Shown here one piece after another: positions 1 to 9,009 of a stretch of DNA of 35,656 nt. Every line of letters begins with the position of its first letter. Positions within the stretch are counted from its first letter, which is position 1. Origin of the DNA: Bacteroides timonensis (GTDB lineage Bacteria > Bacteroidota > Bacteroidia > Bacteroidales > Bacteroidaceae); assembly GCF_000513195.1 (NCBI RefSeq), contig NZ_CBVI010000013.1, positions 1 to 35,656 on the forward strand. Reading direction: 5' to 3'. The position numbers were made by a program, and so were the translations under genes. Below the pieces are notes generated by a model that saw only the letters and a list, made by a program, of their open reading frames with translations, was not told the DNA's origin and did not search any database.

Positions 1-20
1 AGAAATGGGGATGCACATTA

Positions 21-65
21 CGTAGGGCGATGCCCTACGCTATATAATGCAAGCCTTTCAGGCTT
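21..65. repeat. Two small inverted repeats upstream of the RND gene
   Basis: A perfect 8-bp inverted repeat (CGTAGGGC at 21-28 and its complement at 32-39, 3-nt loop) is followed by a 5-bp one (AAGCC 51-55 / GGCTT 61-65). They lie about 60 bp before the RND start. They could be a terminator or attenuator between this gene and an upstream efflux gene, or a dispersed intergenic repeat. No U-run follows directly, so the role is unclear. Confidence 0.4.
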
Positions 66-121
66 AAAATTCAGCCTGTTAAATTATCATTTATAGAATC
101 TAAAACATAAATATAAATCAT

Positions 122-3100
122 ATGAATTTAGCTAAATATGCATTAGACAACACCAAGATTGTTTATTTCTTCCTGGCTGTGTTGCTAATCGGCGGTATAC
201 TATCATTCGACCGGTTGGGAAAGAAAGAGGATGCACCCTTTGTCATCAAGTCAGCGGTCATAATGACCCGCTACCCGGGGGCGGAACCGGCAGAAGTAGA
301 ACGACTGATCACCGAACCGATCTCCCGCGAGATACAGTCGATGAGTGGTGTCTATAAAATCAAGTCGGAGTCCATGTACGGACTGTCCAAGATAACATTC
401 GAGCTTCAGCCTTCCCTTTCCGCAGAATCCATTCCGCAGAAGTGGGACGAACTGCGCCGCAAGGTGCTCAACATACAACCGCAACTACCCGCCGGCGCTT
501 CCGTTCCCACGGTATCGGACGATTTCGGCGATGTATTCGGCATCTATTACGGTCTGGTAGGCGATGACGGTTTCTCTTACGAAGAAATGCGCAACTGGGC
601 AGAACGTATCAAAACTCAGGTTATCACTGCCGACGGGGTAATGAAGGTAGCCCTGTTCGGTACGCAAACCGAAGTGGTGAATATCTATATATCCGTCAAT
701 AAACTGGCCGGTATGGGCATAGATCCAAAACAAGTAGCAAGCCTGTTGCAATCGCAAAACCAGATTATCAATACAGGTGAAATCAATGCCGGTGAACAAC
801 AACTGCGCATCGTTGCCAACGGAACCTACACCACCGTCAATGACATCCAGAACCAAGTGATTACCACTCCGGGCGGACAGGTGAAACTGGGCGATATCGC
901 TGTCATTGAAAAAGGATATATGGACCCGCCCGCCAACATCATGCACGTCAACGGGAAGCGCGCCATAGGCATCGGCGTCTCCACCGACCCGACAAAAGAT
1001 GTAGTAAAGACCGGAGAACTGGTAGACCGGAAACTGGCTGAACTTCTTCCCCTTATTCCGGTAGGGCTGGAATTGGAAAGTCTGTATCCGGAAAATGTCA
1101 TAGCTCAGGAAGCAAATAATGGTTTTATCATGAACCTGATAGAATCCCTCCTCATTGTAATCGTTATCATCATGCTGGTGATGGGGCTGCGTGCAGGTAT
1201 ACTTATCGGCAGTTCGCTGCTATTTACCATTGGCGGCACGCTGCTCATCATGTCCTTCATGGGGGTAGGATTGAACCGTACTTCACTGGCAGGTTTCATC
1301 ATTGCCATGGGTATGCTGGTGGATAATGCTATCGTAGTGACAGACAATGCGCAAATAGCCATTGCCCGAGGCATAGACCGGCGAAAAGCGCTGATAGATG
1401 GAGCTACCGGACCGCAATGGGGATTACTTGGCGCTACGTTCATCGCCATTTGTTCGTTCCTGCCGTTGTACCTCGCCCCTTCTGCCGTAGCGGAAATCGT
1501 AAAACCCCTGTTTGTCGTACTTGCCATTTCTTTAGGATTGAGCTGGGTACTGGCACTCACGCAGACCACCACTTTCGGCAACTTTATCCTGAAAGCCAAA
1601 TCCGGCGATGCCAATAAAGACCCGTATGACAAACCTTTCTATCACAAGTTCGCCTCTATCCTCGAAGTACTGATCAAGAAGAAGACTCTCACACTGGGCA
1701 GTATGGCAGCGCTGTTCATCATCTCACTGGTCATCATGGGAATGATGCCGCAAAACTTCTTCCCCTCACTGGATAAGCCCTATTTCCGTGCCGATATATT
1801 CTATCCGGACGGTTACAGCATCCGTGACGTGGAAAAGGAGATGAAACAGGTGGAAGCGCACCTCCTGCAACAACCGGAAGTGAAACGAATATCCACCACA
1901 TTCGGAAGTACACCGTTACGTTACTATCTGGCATCTACTTCCGTCGGTCCCAAGCCCAACTTTGCCAATATACTCATTGAACTGACCGACAGTAAATATA
2001 CAAAGGAATACGAAGAGAACTTCGACCAATATATGAAGGCAAACTATCCGAATGCCATAACCCGCACCACTTTGTTTAAGCTATCGCCTGCGGTAGACGC
2101 CGCCATTGAAATCGGCTTTATCGGTAATAATGTCGATTCATTGGTGATGCTGACCAACAAAGTCCTGGAAATCATGCATCGGGATGATGATCTCATCAAC
2201 ATACGAAATTCATGGGGGAATAAGATTCCTGTATGGAAACCCGTTTACAGTCCGGAACGTGCCCAACCGTTAGGTGTCTCCCGGCAAAGTATGGCACAGA
2301 GTATTCAGATCGGTACAAGCGGTATGACATTAGGCGAATATCGTGAAGGCGATCAGGTGCTGCCCATCCTGCTAAAGGATAACACAGTCGATTCTTTCCG
2401 CATCAACGACCTGCGTACACTACCCGTATTCGGAACAACACAGGAAACCACTACCTTGGAACAAGTAGTCAGTGAATTTGATTTCCAATATAAGTTCTCG
2501 AATGTGAAAGACTATAACCGTCAGATGGTAATGATGGCGCAAGCCGATCCACGCCGGGGAGTAAATGCCATAGCAGCATTCAATAAGATATGGAAAGAAG
2601 TACAAGAAGAAATTCAGGTACCGGAAGGATACACCATGAAGTATTTTGGTGAACAGGAAAGTCAGGCAGAAAGTAACGCGGCATTGGCAGCTAACATGCC
2701 ATTGACGTTTTTCCTGATGTTCATCACCCTGTTGTTCCTGTTCAAGACCTACCGCAAGCCAATTGTCATCCTATTGATGTTGCCGCTTATCTTTATCGGC
2801 ATCGTACTGGGATTAATCTTGCTTGGTAAATCATTCGACTTCTTCTCTGTACTCGGCCTACTGGGTTTGATTGGTATGAATATCAAGAATGCAATTGTAT
2901 TGGTAGACCAGATCGATATAGAAGCTGCTTCCGGAAAAACACCGCTGAATGCGGTAATCAGTGCCACAACCAGCCGTATCATACCTGTAGCCATGGCATC
3001 CGGAACCACGATTCTGGGTATGTTGCCGTTGCTATTCGACGCTATGTTCGGTGGTATGGCGGCAACCATCATGGGTGGTCTGCTGGTAGCCTCGGCATTG

Positions 3101-3154
3101 ACGCTGTTCGTGCTTCCGGTGGCATATTGCGCGATACATAAGATCAAAGAGTGA
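122..3154 (+). CDS. RND-family multidrug efflux pump, inner-membrane transporter
   Basis: This is a proton-driven RND (AcrB/HAE1-like) transporter that exports drugs or other amphiphiles through a tripartite envelope complex. Its 1010 residues match the family length. TM1 is near residues 10-28, followed by the porter domain with its typical PGAEPAEVE segment, TM2-6 near 335-490, a second large periplasmic region, and TM8-12 near 860-1005. The TM4 segment GMLVDNAIVVTDNA carries the acidic residue (D401) expected for proton relay. A TolC-like gene follows after 21 bp, so the two form an operon. The membrane-fusion protein normally encoded just upstream is not in the window. Substrate cannot be told from sequence. 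Confidence 0.95.
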   Translation: MNLAKYALDNTKIVYFFLAVLLIGGILSFDRLGKKEDAPFVIKSAVIMTRYPGAEPAEVERLITEPISREIQSMSGVYKIKSESMYGLSKITFELQPSLSAESIPQKWDELRRKVLNIQPQLPAGASVPTVSDDFGDVFGIYYGLVGDDGFSYEEMRNWAERIKTQVITADGVMKVALFGTQTEVVNIYISVNKLAGMGIDPKQVASLLQSQNQIINTGEINAGEQQLRIVANGTYTTVNDIQNQVITTPGGQVKLGDIAVIEKGYMDPPANIMHVNGKRAIGIGVSTDPTKDVVKTGELVDRKLAELLPLIPVGLELESLYPENVIAQEANNGFIMNLIESLLIVIVIIMLVMGLRAGILIGSSLLFTIGGTLLIMSFMGVGLNRTSLAGFIIAMGMLVDNAIVVTDNAQIAIARGIDRRKALIDGATGPQWGLLGATFIAICSFLPLYLAPSAVAEIVKPLFVVLAISLGLSWVLALTQTTTFGNFILKAKSGDANKDPYDKPFYHKFASILEVLIKKKTLTLGSMAALFIISLVIMGMMPQNFFPSLDKPYFRADIFYPDGYSIRDVEKEMKQVEAHLLQQPEVKRISTTFGSTPLRYYLASTSVGPKPNFANILIELTDSKYTKEYEENFDQYMKANYPNAITRTTLFKLSPAVDAAIEIGFIGNNVDSLVMLTNKVLEIMHRDDDLINIRNSWGNKIPVWKPVYSPERAQPLGVSRQSMAQSIQIGTSGMTLGEYREGDQVLPILLKDNTVDSFRINDLRTLPVFGTTQETTTLEQVVSEFDFQYKFSNVKDYNRQMVMMAQADPRRGVNAIAAFNKIWKEVQEEIQVPEGYTMKYFGEQESQAESNAALAANMPLTFFLMFITLLFLFKTYRKPIVILLMLPLIFIGIVLGLILLGKSFDFFSVLGLLGLIGMNIKNAIVLVDQIDIEAASGKTPLNAVISATTSRIIPVAMASGTTILGMLPLLFDAMFGGMAATIMGGLLVASALTLFVLPVAYCAIHKIKE

Positions 3155-3175
3155 AAAGAAGAAATACAAATAATC

Positions 3176-4447
3176 ATGAAGAAGAAGATATTCATAATCG
3201 CCCTACTCTGTTGCTTCGGCCTGAAATCCGGAGCCCAGCAGTACTTAAGCCGCGAAGCATATCGTGACAAAGTAGAAACCTACAGCCAGGTGCTGAAACA
3301 GCAGCGCTTGAAAACCACGGCAAGCACTGAAGCGCGAAAAATAGCAAATACCGGCTTCCTGCCACAAATAGACATCACTGCCGAAGGTACCGCCAACCTC
3401 AACCACCTGGATAAGTGGAACAGTCCGAAAGGTGAATACCGCCCCTATACCTATCAGGCACTCGCAACTTTAGCACAACCCCTCTATACCGGTGGTTCTC
3501 TGATAGCCCAGAAACGTATGGCGCAGGCTGATGAAGAGTTAAGCCAGCTCACCACAGAACTGACTCTCGATCAAATTCATTATCAAAGCGATGCCGTTTA
3601 CTGGAATGCCTCAGCCGCCTATGCCAGTCTTGAGGCTGCTGCTACATTTCAGGATATCATAAAGAAGCAGCACGATATTATTCAGGATCGTTTCAACGAT
3701 GGCGCTATCAGTCGTACAGACCTGCTGATGATTTCCACCCGCCAGAAAGAAGCTGAATTGCAGTATATCAAGGCCCGCCAGAACTATACCCTTGCTCTGC
3801 AACAACTGAACATTCTGATGGGAGTAGCACCCAATACCCCTGTAGATAGCCTAAGTGAAATCAGTATAGCCAGTGAACCCGTCGACATTCTTGGACTTGA
3901 CGATGTACTTCCACGCCGTGCCGATTATGCCAGCACAACGGTAAACATAGCCCGAAGTGAAGCACAACGCCATGCCGCCCTCAGCAAGTACAATCCTCAG
4001 GTAAGCATGTTCCTTGCCACAGGTTGGGATACCGGTATCACGTACATGGGACAGGAAATCCCCCATACGCCTGTAGCCGGAGTAAACGTCAGTATCCCCA
4101 TCTTCCGTTGGGGGGCGCGTTTCAAGACAAACCGGCAACAGAAAGCATTCATTGGTATCCAGAAGCTGCAACAAAGTTATATCACTGATAATATTCTTGA
4201 AGAACTCTCCGCCGCCACTACAAAACTGACGGAAACAGAGCAACAAGTAAAGACAGCAAAGGAAAATATGGATCTTGCCGAAGAGAACCTGGACCTTGTC
4301 ACTTTCTCTTATAACGAAGGAAAATCCAGTATGGCAGATGTTTTGTCCGCACAATTATCCTGGACACAGGCGCATACGAACCTGATTAATGCATATCTGG
4401 CAGAGAAAATGGCAGTGGCAGAATACAGAAAAGTGATTAGTGAATAA
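3176..4447 (+). CDS. TolC-family outer-membrane efflux channel
   Basis: This is the outer-membrane channel of the tripartite efflux system. The 423-residue protein starts with a signal peptide (MKKKIFIIALLCCFGLKSGA) and shows two alpha-helical repeats rich in Gln, Ala and Glu, as in the OEP family. Family-like stretches include GFLPQIDITAEG near the N-terminus and an E-N-L-D-L-V-T-F-S-Y-N-E-G-K-S pattern in the second repeat. It starts 21 bp after the RND gene and shares its direction, so it is very likely co-transcribed with it. It is followed by the large inverted repeat at 4455-4532. Confidence 0.93.
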   Translation: MKKKIFIIALLCCFGLKSGAQQYLSREAYRDKVETYSQVLKQQRLKTTASTEARKIANTGFLPQIDITAEGTANLNHLDKWNSPKGEYRPYTYQALATLAQPLYTGGSLIAQKRMAQADEELSQLTTELTLDQIHYQSDAVYWNASAAYASLEAAATFQDIIKKQHDIIQDRFNDGAISRTDLLMISTRQKEAELQYIKARQNYTLALQQLNILMGVAPNTPVDSLSEISIASEPVDILGLDDVLPRRADYASTTVNIARSEAQRHAALSKYNPQVSMFLATGWDTGITYMGQEIPHTPVAGVNVSIPIFRWGARFKTNRQQKAFIGIQKLQQSYITDNILEELSAATTKLTETEQQVKTAKENMDLAEENLDLVTFSYNEGKSSMADVLSAQLSWTQAHTNLINAYLAEKMAVAEYRKVISE

Positions 4448-4454
4448 AGATTCA

Positions 4455-4532
4455 GGCGCGGATTACACGGATTACGCAGATTTATTTCTTTATTGTAATG
4501 AAAAAATCCGTGTAATCCGCGTAATCCGCGCC
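4455..4532. terminator. Bidirectional hairpin terminator built from GGATTAC-type repeats
   Basis: The left arm (from GGCGCGGATTACACGG at 4455) and right arm (ending in CCGCGCC at 4532) are complementary over about 28 bp with about three mismatches, around a loop of roughly 22 nt. The gap separates the convergent TolC and oadB genes, so a two-way terminator is the natural reading. The arms are themselves made of short GGATTAC(A/G)C repeats, and related TCCGCGT units continue to about 4575. Confidence 0.7.
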
Positions 4533-4586
4533 TAAAAAGTCCGCGTTCGTCCGCCTCAATCCGCGTCGTCCGCGTATCTATTCTCC

Positions 4587-5822
4587 TTATCCCAAGAATG
4601 AGATCAATACACCCGCAGCTACCGCTGAACCGATAACACCGGAAATATTACTGGACATACAGTAATTCAGCACATGGTTCTTCGGATCATACTTCGTAGC
4701 AATCTCATTGCACACACGGCTTGCCATAGGCACAGCACTCAGTCCTGTTGCACCGATCAGCGGATTGATCTTCTTCTTGCTGAACAGGTTGAACAGCTTC
4801 ACAAAGAAGATACCACCCGTAATGGAAAGTGCAAATGCAAGGAAACCACCTATAACAATACCGATGGTCGTCCAGTTCAGGAATGCTTCGCTTGTCATAG
4901 TTGCGCCTACACTCAGTCCTAAGAAGATGGTTGCCGCATTCATAATGCTGTTGGCAGCCGCATCAAACAAGCGGCTGGTGTCCGCACCGATTTCCTTAAT
5001 CAGGTTACCGAACATCAACATACCGATCAAAGGCACTGCCGTCGGTACAAAGAGAGCGACAATTGTAGTTACCGCTATCGGGAAAATGATTTTCAGTACA
5101 CGCAGATTCTTGATTTCCGTCTTCGAAGGATAGAGTTTCTCCTGCTCCTTCATATTGATCATCAATTCCTTCTTAGAGCAGAACAGCTTCACTACCAACG
5201 GAATAATCACCGGCACCAACGCCATGTAAGAATAGGCGGCAATAGCAATCGGACCCAACAAATGCGGAGCCAGTTTAATAGTAGTGAAAATAGCCGTCGG
5301 GCCGTCAGCACCACCAATGATACCGAGAGCACCTGCTTCCTGCGGTGTGAAACCCATCATCACCGCACACAACAGCACCGTAAAGATACCCAACTGTGCT
5401 GCCGCTCCAAAGATAGAGAGACGCAGGTTACGAAGCATCGGTCCGAAGTCCGTCAAAGCACCCACCCCCATAAAGATGATGGGCGGCAAGAAACCTGTCT
5501 TAATCAACATATAGTAGATGAAGTTCATCAATCCCAAGTCGTGTGCAATTTCATGCAACGGCATTTCCCAGATGTTCTTTAATACCCCATTTACCATTAC
5601 CATTCCGTTTTCATCCGCCTGAATGACACCCATTTCGCCACCGGGAAAGTTAGCGATGAGTACACCAAAGGCGATGGGCACCAGCAATAACGGTTCGTAA
5701 TGCTTCTTGATACCCAAGTACAGCAGAATGAAAGCAATGGCATACATCACCAGAAACGACGGGTCGGCAATAATGTTGCTGAACGCCGTCATATCATAGA
5801 GTTTTGCAAATATTTCTTCCAT
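4587..5822 (-). CDS. oadB: Oxaloacetate decarboxylase-type beta subunit (sodium-pumping carboxybiotin decarboxylase)
   Basis: This integral membrane subunit decarboxylates carboxybiotin and couples the reaction to sodium export. The 411-residue protein is almost entirely hydrophobic helices. It contains the signature GGADGPTAIF (Asp173), which in Klebsiella OadB holds the essential sodium/proton-binding aspartate, and a conserved late segment GLSAVPMASRVCNEIATKYDP. It begins 6 bp after the alpha subunit stop and is the last gene of the gamma-alpha-beta operon. The same fold serves methylmalonyl-CoA and glutaconyl-CoA decarboxylases, so the substrate rests on the alpha subunit. Confidence 0.92.
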   Translation of the reverse strand: MEEIFAKLYDMTAFSNIIADPSFLVMYAIAFILLYLGIKKHYEPLLLVPIAFGVLIANFPGGEMGVIQADENGMVMVNGVLKNIWEMPLHEIAHDLGLMNFIYYMLIKTGFLPPIIFMGVGALTDFGPMLRNLRLSIFGAAAQLGIFTVLLCAVMMGFTPQEAGALGIIGGADGPTAIFTTIKLAPHLLGPIAIAAYSYMALVPVIIPLVVKLFCSKKELMINMKEQEKLYPSKTEIKNLRVLKIIFPIAVTTIVALFVPTAVPLIGMLMFGNLIKEIGADTSRLFDAAANSIMNAATIFLGLSVGATMTSEAFLNWTTIGIVIGGFLAFALSITGGIFFVKLFNLFSKKKINPLIGATGLSAVPMASRVCNEIATKYDPKNHVLNYCMSSNISGVIGSAVAAGVLISFLG

Positions 5823-5828
5823 CGCTGT

Positions 5829-7664
5829 TTATCCTATCTTCATTAATACATCATCTTCTGATACAGTGTCACCCGGAGTGGCGCAAATGGCCGTCACCGT
5901 TCCGTCAAAGTCGGCACGGATGGCATTGTATGTCTTCATAGCTTCAATGTAGCAAAGCAAGTCGCCTTTCTTCACCTTGTCGCCCACTTTCACCGGAGTC
6001 TCTTGTGCATTCTTCGTCAGGAAGAACTTACCTTCCAACGGAGCGATCACATCCTGACCTTCGCCTACGGGAGCTTCCACTTTCGCAGTAGCATTTGCCG
6101 GTAGGTCAATATCACCATAAGCCACCGTTACGCGATAAGCCTGTCCATCCACCTGTACGGTTAGCGTCTTCGGTTTAGCGTCATCCAACGGGGACTTATT
6201 AAGTTCTGCCTTCCGTTTTTCCACGTCTGCCAGGAAGTCTTCTTTCGCCTTGCCACTCTTGTATGCTTCGTATTGTGCCGGATGCATGGCATATTCGAAG
6301 AGTTCTTCATCATCTTCTCCCAGATCCCATTTATTCTCTTTCATCATCTTGCGATACTTGTCGAGCGCATCCGGATAATTATCCTGTGGATTTCCGGTGA
6401 AGAACTTACGGCCTTCACGTTCCGCTTTCTCTACGAGTTCAGGAGCCAGCGTACCCGGCAGTTTACCTGCCTTGCCCAACAGCATATCCCAGATATCATC
6501 AGCAATCATACCCCAACGTTCCTTGCCTTTTTCCATGGCAATCACGTTCATCATCGCCAGATTCTTAACATACTGACTGAATGGAGTTACCAACGGGGGA
6601 TAACCTACACGCGGCCATACATAAGCTACTTCGTTAAACAGTTTGATAAGCAACTGATCCTGCGTCATAAACGGCAAGTTACGTTTTGCCTTATATTTAT
6701 TGATGGATTCCAGATTGGACTCCAAGTCGGCCATAAGGCTACCCATCATACCACCCGGAAGTCCCGGACCGATCAGCAGGGAATTCATCAAGCGGTTCTT
6801 CGGACTGATGTACAAACCGAGGAAATCATCCATAAATTCCTGAATCAATGCACGCACCTTCATGTATGCTTCCATATTCACCTCAGGAACCTGGAAACCT
6901 GCATCTTTCAGCATTGCCTGCACACTCAGCAAGTCAGCGTGTCCTGTACCCCATGACAACGGTTCCATACCCACGTCAATATAATCGCAACCAGCCTCAC
7001 AAACTTCGAGGATGCTTGCCATATTAAAACCAGGACCTGCATGGCTATGATACTGAATAGGAATTTCAGGATGTGCAGCCTTGATATTTGCTACGATCTT
7101 ACCCAATGATACCGGGCGTCCGATACCTGCCATATCCTTGATACAGATTTCATCGGCACCTGCCTTGATGAGTGTTAACGCCATATCCGTATAGTATTCT
7201 ACTGTATGAATGGGCGAATGGGTGATACAGAGCGAGCACTGGGATATCATTCCGGCTTCCTTAGCGTAAGTGATGGAAGGAATAATGTTACGGGTATCGT
7301 TCAATCCGCAGAATGTGCGTGTGATATCTGTCCCCTGTACTTTCTTCACTTTGTAAAACAGCCTACGTACATCCGCAGGCACAGGACTCATGCGCAGACC
7401 ATTCAGTGCACGGTCCAACATGTGAGTTTGTATACCGGCTTCGTGGAACGGTTTCGTCCATGCACGTACAGCTTTATTAGGATTTTCACCAAACAATAGA
7501 TTTACCTGTTCAAAACCTCCGCCATTGGTTTCTACGCGGGCAAAACAGCCCATTTCAACAATAGCTGGAGCAACCTTTACCAGCTGGTCTACGCGGGGCA
7601 CATATTTTCCGGCACTCTGCCACATGTCCCTGAACACCAAGCTGAACTTAATTTCTTTTTTCAT
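5829..7664 (-). CDS. oadA: Oxaloacetate decarboxylase-type alpha subunit with C-terminal biotinyl domain
   Basis: This is a cytoplasmic carboxyltransferase that moves a carboxyl group from a 2-oxoacid (oxaloacetate in the named family) to biotin. Residues 1-300 form the TIM barrel: a probable metal-binding Asp13 in FRDMWQS, a Lys in CIKDMAG (Lys176) and the His pair Y-H-S-H (206/208). A PYC/OadA-type middle domain follows, and the C-terminal 80 residues are a biotinyl domain with EAMKT, biotin on Lys577. The barrel is divergent: the usual HTHDTSG-like segment reads HSHAGPG, and the N-terminal metal motif differs from the common LRDAHQS. The carboxyltransferase assignment is firm, but the exact oxoacid is less so. 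It is operonic with gamma and beta. Confidence 0.88.
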   Translation of the reverse strand: MKKEIKFSLVFRDMWQSAGKYVPRVDQLVKVAPAIVEMGCFARVETNGGGFEQVNLLFGENPNKAVRAWTKPFHEAGIQTHMLDRALNGLRMSPVPADVRRLFYKVKKVQGTDITRTFCGLNDTRNIIPSITYAKEAGMISQCSLCITHSPIHTVEYYTDMALTLIKAGADEICIKDMAGIGRPVSLGKIVANIKAAHPEIPIQYHSHAGPGFNMASILEVCEAGCDYIDVGMEPLSWGTGHADLLSVQAMLKDAGFQVPEVNMEAYMKVRALIQEFMDDFLGLYISPKNRLMNSLLIGPGLPGGMMGSLMADLESNLESINKYKAKRNLPFMTQDQLLIKLFNEVAYVWPRVGYPPLVTPFSQYVKNLAMMNVIAMEKGKERWGMIADDIWDMLLGKAGKLPGTLAPELVEKAEREGRKFFTGNPQDNYPDALDKYRKMMKENKWDLGEDDEELFEYAMHPAQYEAYKSGKAKEDFLADVEKRKAELNKSPLDDAKPKTLTVQVDGQAYRVTVAYGDIDLPANATAKVEAPVGEGQDVIAPLEGKFFLTKNAQETPVKVGDKVKKGDLLCYIEAMKTYNAIRADFDGTVTAICATPGDTVSEDDVLMKIG

Positions 7665-7700
7665 ACTAAATAAATAGATGTGTGTTTTTATTAAAGATTA

Positions 7701-7961
7701 TCATTTTACTTTCTCGACCTTGGCTACTTTACCCTTGCCTTGTGTCACCACTGTTACAGCGGCACTGATAGCAGCCAAAATATTTCCGGGAATCGCTGCG
7801 GGACCTTGCGCACCTTTCTTATCCGGCACCACCTCTTCGGGGGCGTACTTGTTTACCAGAAGAATGAGCCCTTTACCTAAGTAGATTACAATCAGCAGGA
7901 TAGCGAACACTGTCGTCATACCTACCACCATCAGCAGAAGCGCTGTGTTTAGATTTTCCAT
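7701..7961 (-). CDS. oadG: Oxaloacetate decarboxylase-type gamma subunit (OadG)
   Basis: This small 86-residue membrane anchor has one N-terminal transmembrane helix (about residues 7-30, LLLMVVGMTTVFAILLIVIYLG) and a short cytosolic tail ending in lysine-rich residues. That architecture fits OadG, which bridges the beta membrane subunit and the alpha carboxyltransferase. It is the first gene of the operon, 36 bp before the alpha subunit. The segment MVVGMTTVF is typical of this poorly conserved family. Assignment relies on size, topology and operon position. Confidence 0.85.
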   Translation of the reverse strand: MENLNTALLLMVVGMTTVFAILLIVIYLGKGLILLVNKYAPEEVVPDKKGAQGPAAIPGNILAAISAAVTVVTQGKGKVAKVEKVK

Positions 7962-8005
7962 ATTATAAATTATTAGTTATTCGACCTGTTTTGCAAAAAA
8001 TCGTC

Positions 8006-8013
8006 CGAAATTA
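8006..8013 (-). promoter_or_regulatory. Possible -7 box for the decarboxylase operon
   Basis: On the minus strand this reads TAATTTCG, one base from the Bacteroides -7 consensus TAnnTTTG, about 45 bp before the gamma-subunit ATG. No clear -33 TTTG is seen at the right distance. Weak candidate. Confidence 0.35.
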
Positions 8014-8068
8014 CGGATTTTCGATGAATTAAAACAGAAAAAGAACGATAAAATATGCTAAAACGAAA

Positions 8069-8108
8069 GTTCCCGTGCCCTCTCCTATCGAAAAGATTGC
8101 ACGGGAAC
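8069..8108 (-). terminator. Rho-independent terminator after the HU-like gene
   Basis: A perfect 10-bp inverted repeat (GTTCCCGTGC 8069-8078 and complement 8099-8108, 20-nt loop) lies about 60 bp beyond the stop of the HU-like gene. On the minus strand it is followed by a T-rich tail (TTTCGTTTT). Confidence 0.7.
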
Positions 8109-8164
8109 CACCTGTCACAAGTCACTGGATATCAAAAGATATCAACTTATCAGAACTAAGAGGA

Positions 8165-8641
8165 TTAACCTAATGGATTATCCTCGATACCGCCGTCGCC
8201 ACCGGTATTTCCGCTATCGGTGTTGCCACCGGGAGTGGCGGTTTTGCCCCACTCTTCCCAAACAATCTTCGTATTCACCATACTACGGGTAGTTACCTGA
8301 CGACCACTGTTACGCTCCACTTCGGGAAGAAAGCGAACGCGTACCCCGTTAATCAGCGAAGCACTCACCTCCGCAGCCGTCGGTACTCCTCTTTTAGCGG
8401 AAGTAGCCGTGTAATAGAAAGTGCCCACACCGTCTATTTTCACTGTACGTCCCTGTCCCATATAACTACTTAATACCCGTCCAAGATTTTCCATCACCGC
8501 ATACGTGTCACCACGGGTCACGGTAGAGAGAACGGACAGTTCGTCTGCCACTTCGCGGGTAGTAACCGCCTTGCCCCAGGTTACTGATTGAGGATACCAC
8601 AAATTGTTTACTTTCTTCTGAATTCTTTTAAAAAATGCCAT
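8165..8641 (-). CDS. HU-like DNA-binding protein with glycine-rich tail
   Basis: The protein resembles the Bacteroidetes HU-related family: an HU/IHF-like fold binding DNA without strong specificity. Of its 158 residues, about 25-125 carry the fold (helices with TTREVADELS, then GRTVKIDGVGTFYYTATS as the beta arm, and NGVRVRFLPE). The last roughly 25 residues are a low-complexity Gly/Asn/Asp tail unlike classical 90-residue HU. It has its own likely promoter (8770-8801) and terminator (8069-8108), so it is probably monocistronic. It may act as a nucleoid or accessory-region DNA binder; no specific role can be shown. Confidence 0.82.
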   Translation of the reverse strand: MAFFKRIQKKVNNLWYPQSVTWGKAVTTREVADELSVLSTVTRGDTYAVMENLGRVLSSYMGQGRTVKIDGVGTFYYTATSAKRGVPTAAEVSASLINGVRVRFLPEVERNSGRQVTTRSMVNTKIVWEEWGKTATPGGNTDSGNTGGDGGIEDNPLG

Positions 8642-8769
8642 AATCGTAATGTTTTAAATGATTAATTTAATAATGTATATTCCATCTCTTTTATCTCATC
8701 CAAGAAGCAGAAGTTTTCAGCGTGAGGCCTCAACGATTCAGCTATCCGCTTTTCTCAAATTCGATGTTG

Positions 8770-8801
8770 CAAAGTTAGGGTGAGAAACAAGAGAAAACAA
8801 G
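8770..8801 (-). promoter_or_regulatory. Promoter of the HU-like gene
   Basis: The minus strand shows an exact Bacteroides -7 box TAACTTTG (8777-8770) with CTTG (8801-8798) 20 nt upstream as a -33-like element. Transcription would start near 8763, giving a leader of about 120 nt before the ATG at 8641. Confidence 0.6.
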
Positions 8802-8810
8802 AAAATGGCA

Positions 8811-8980
8811 TCTACAACCGATTTACATAAATCACTATAAAACAACACATTACGCAACAGGCGTCTCTACAGCGAGAAAGAGAATATCAAACAGGAATAA
8901 GAAGAATAGGATGGTAATCTCTACAAGCAGGAGACGTAAAGCACTGATAATGAGCAGTGGCTTTCAGGGCGGTCTCTACA
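8811..8980 (-). repeat. Four TGTAGA(GA) motifs spaced 54-55 nt apart
   Basis: In the gene-free stretch 8642-9331, the minus strand carries TGTAGA-type motifs (plus-strand TCTAC starting at 8811, 8866, 8920 and 8975). Spacings are 55, 54 and 55 nt. Three of the four read TGTAGAGA. The sequence between them shows no clear similarity. This may be a decayed tandem repeat or coincidence. Confidence 0.35.
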
Positions 8981-9009
8981 ACAAATAGAGTTCCATCACT
9001 AAATGCCAC

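Noticed and set aside
1105..1632. Long antisense open frames within the RND gene and other large genes (for example opposite purL and the hybrid two-component gene)
   Set aside because: They mirror codon structure of strongly supported genes, have low-complexity Ser/Thr/Pro/Met composition and no family motifs.
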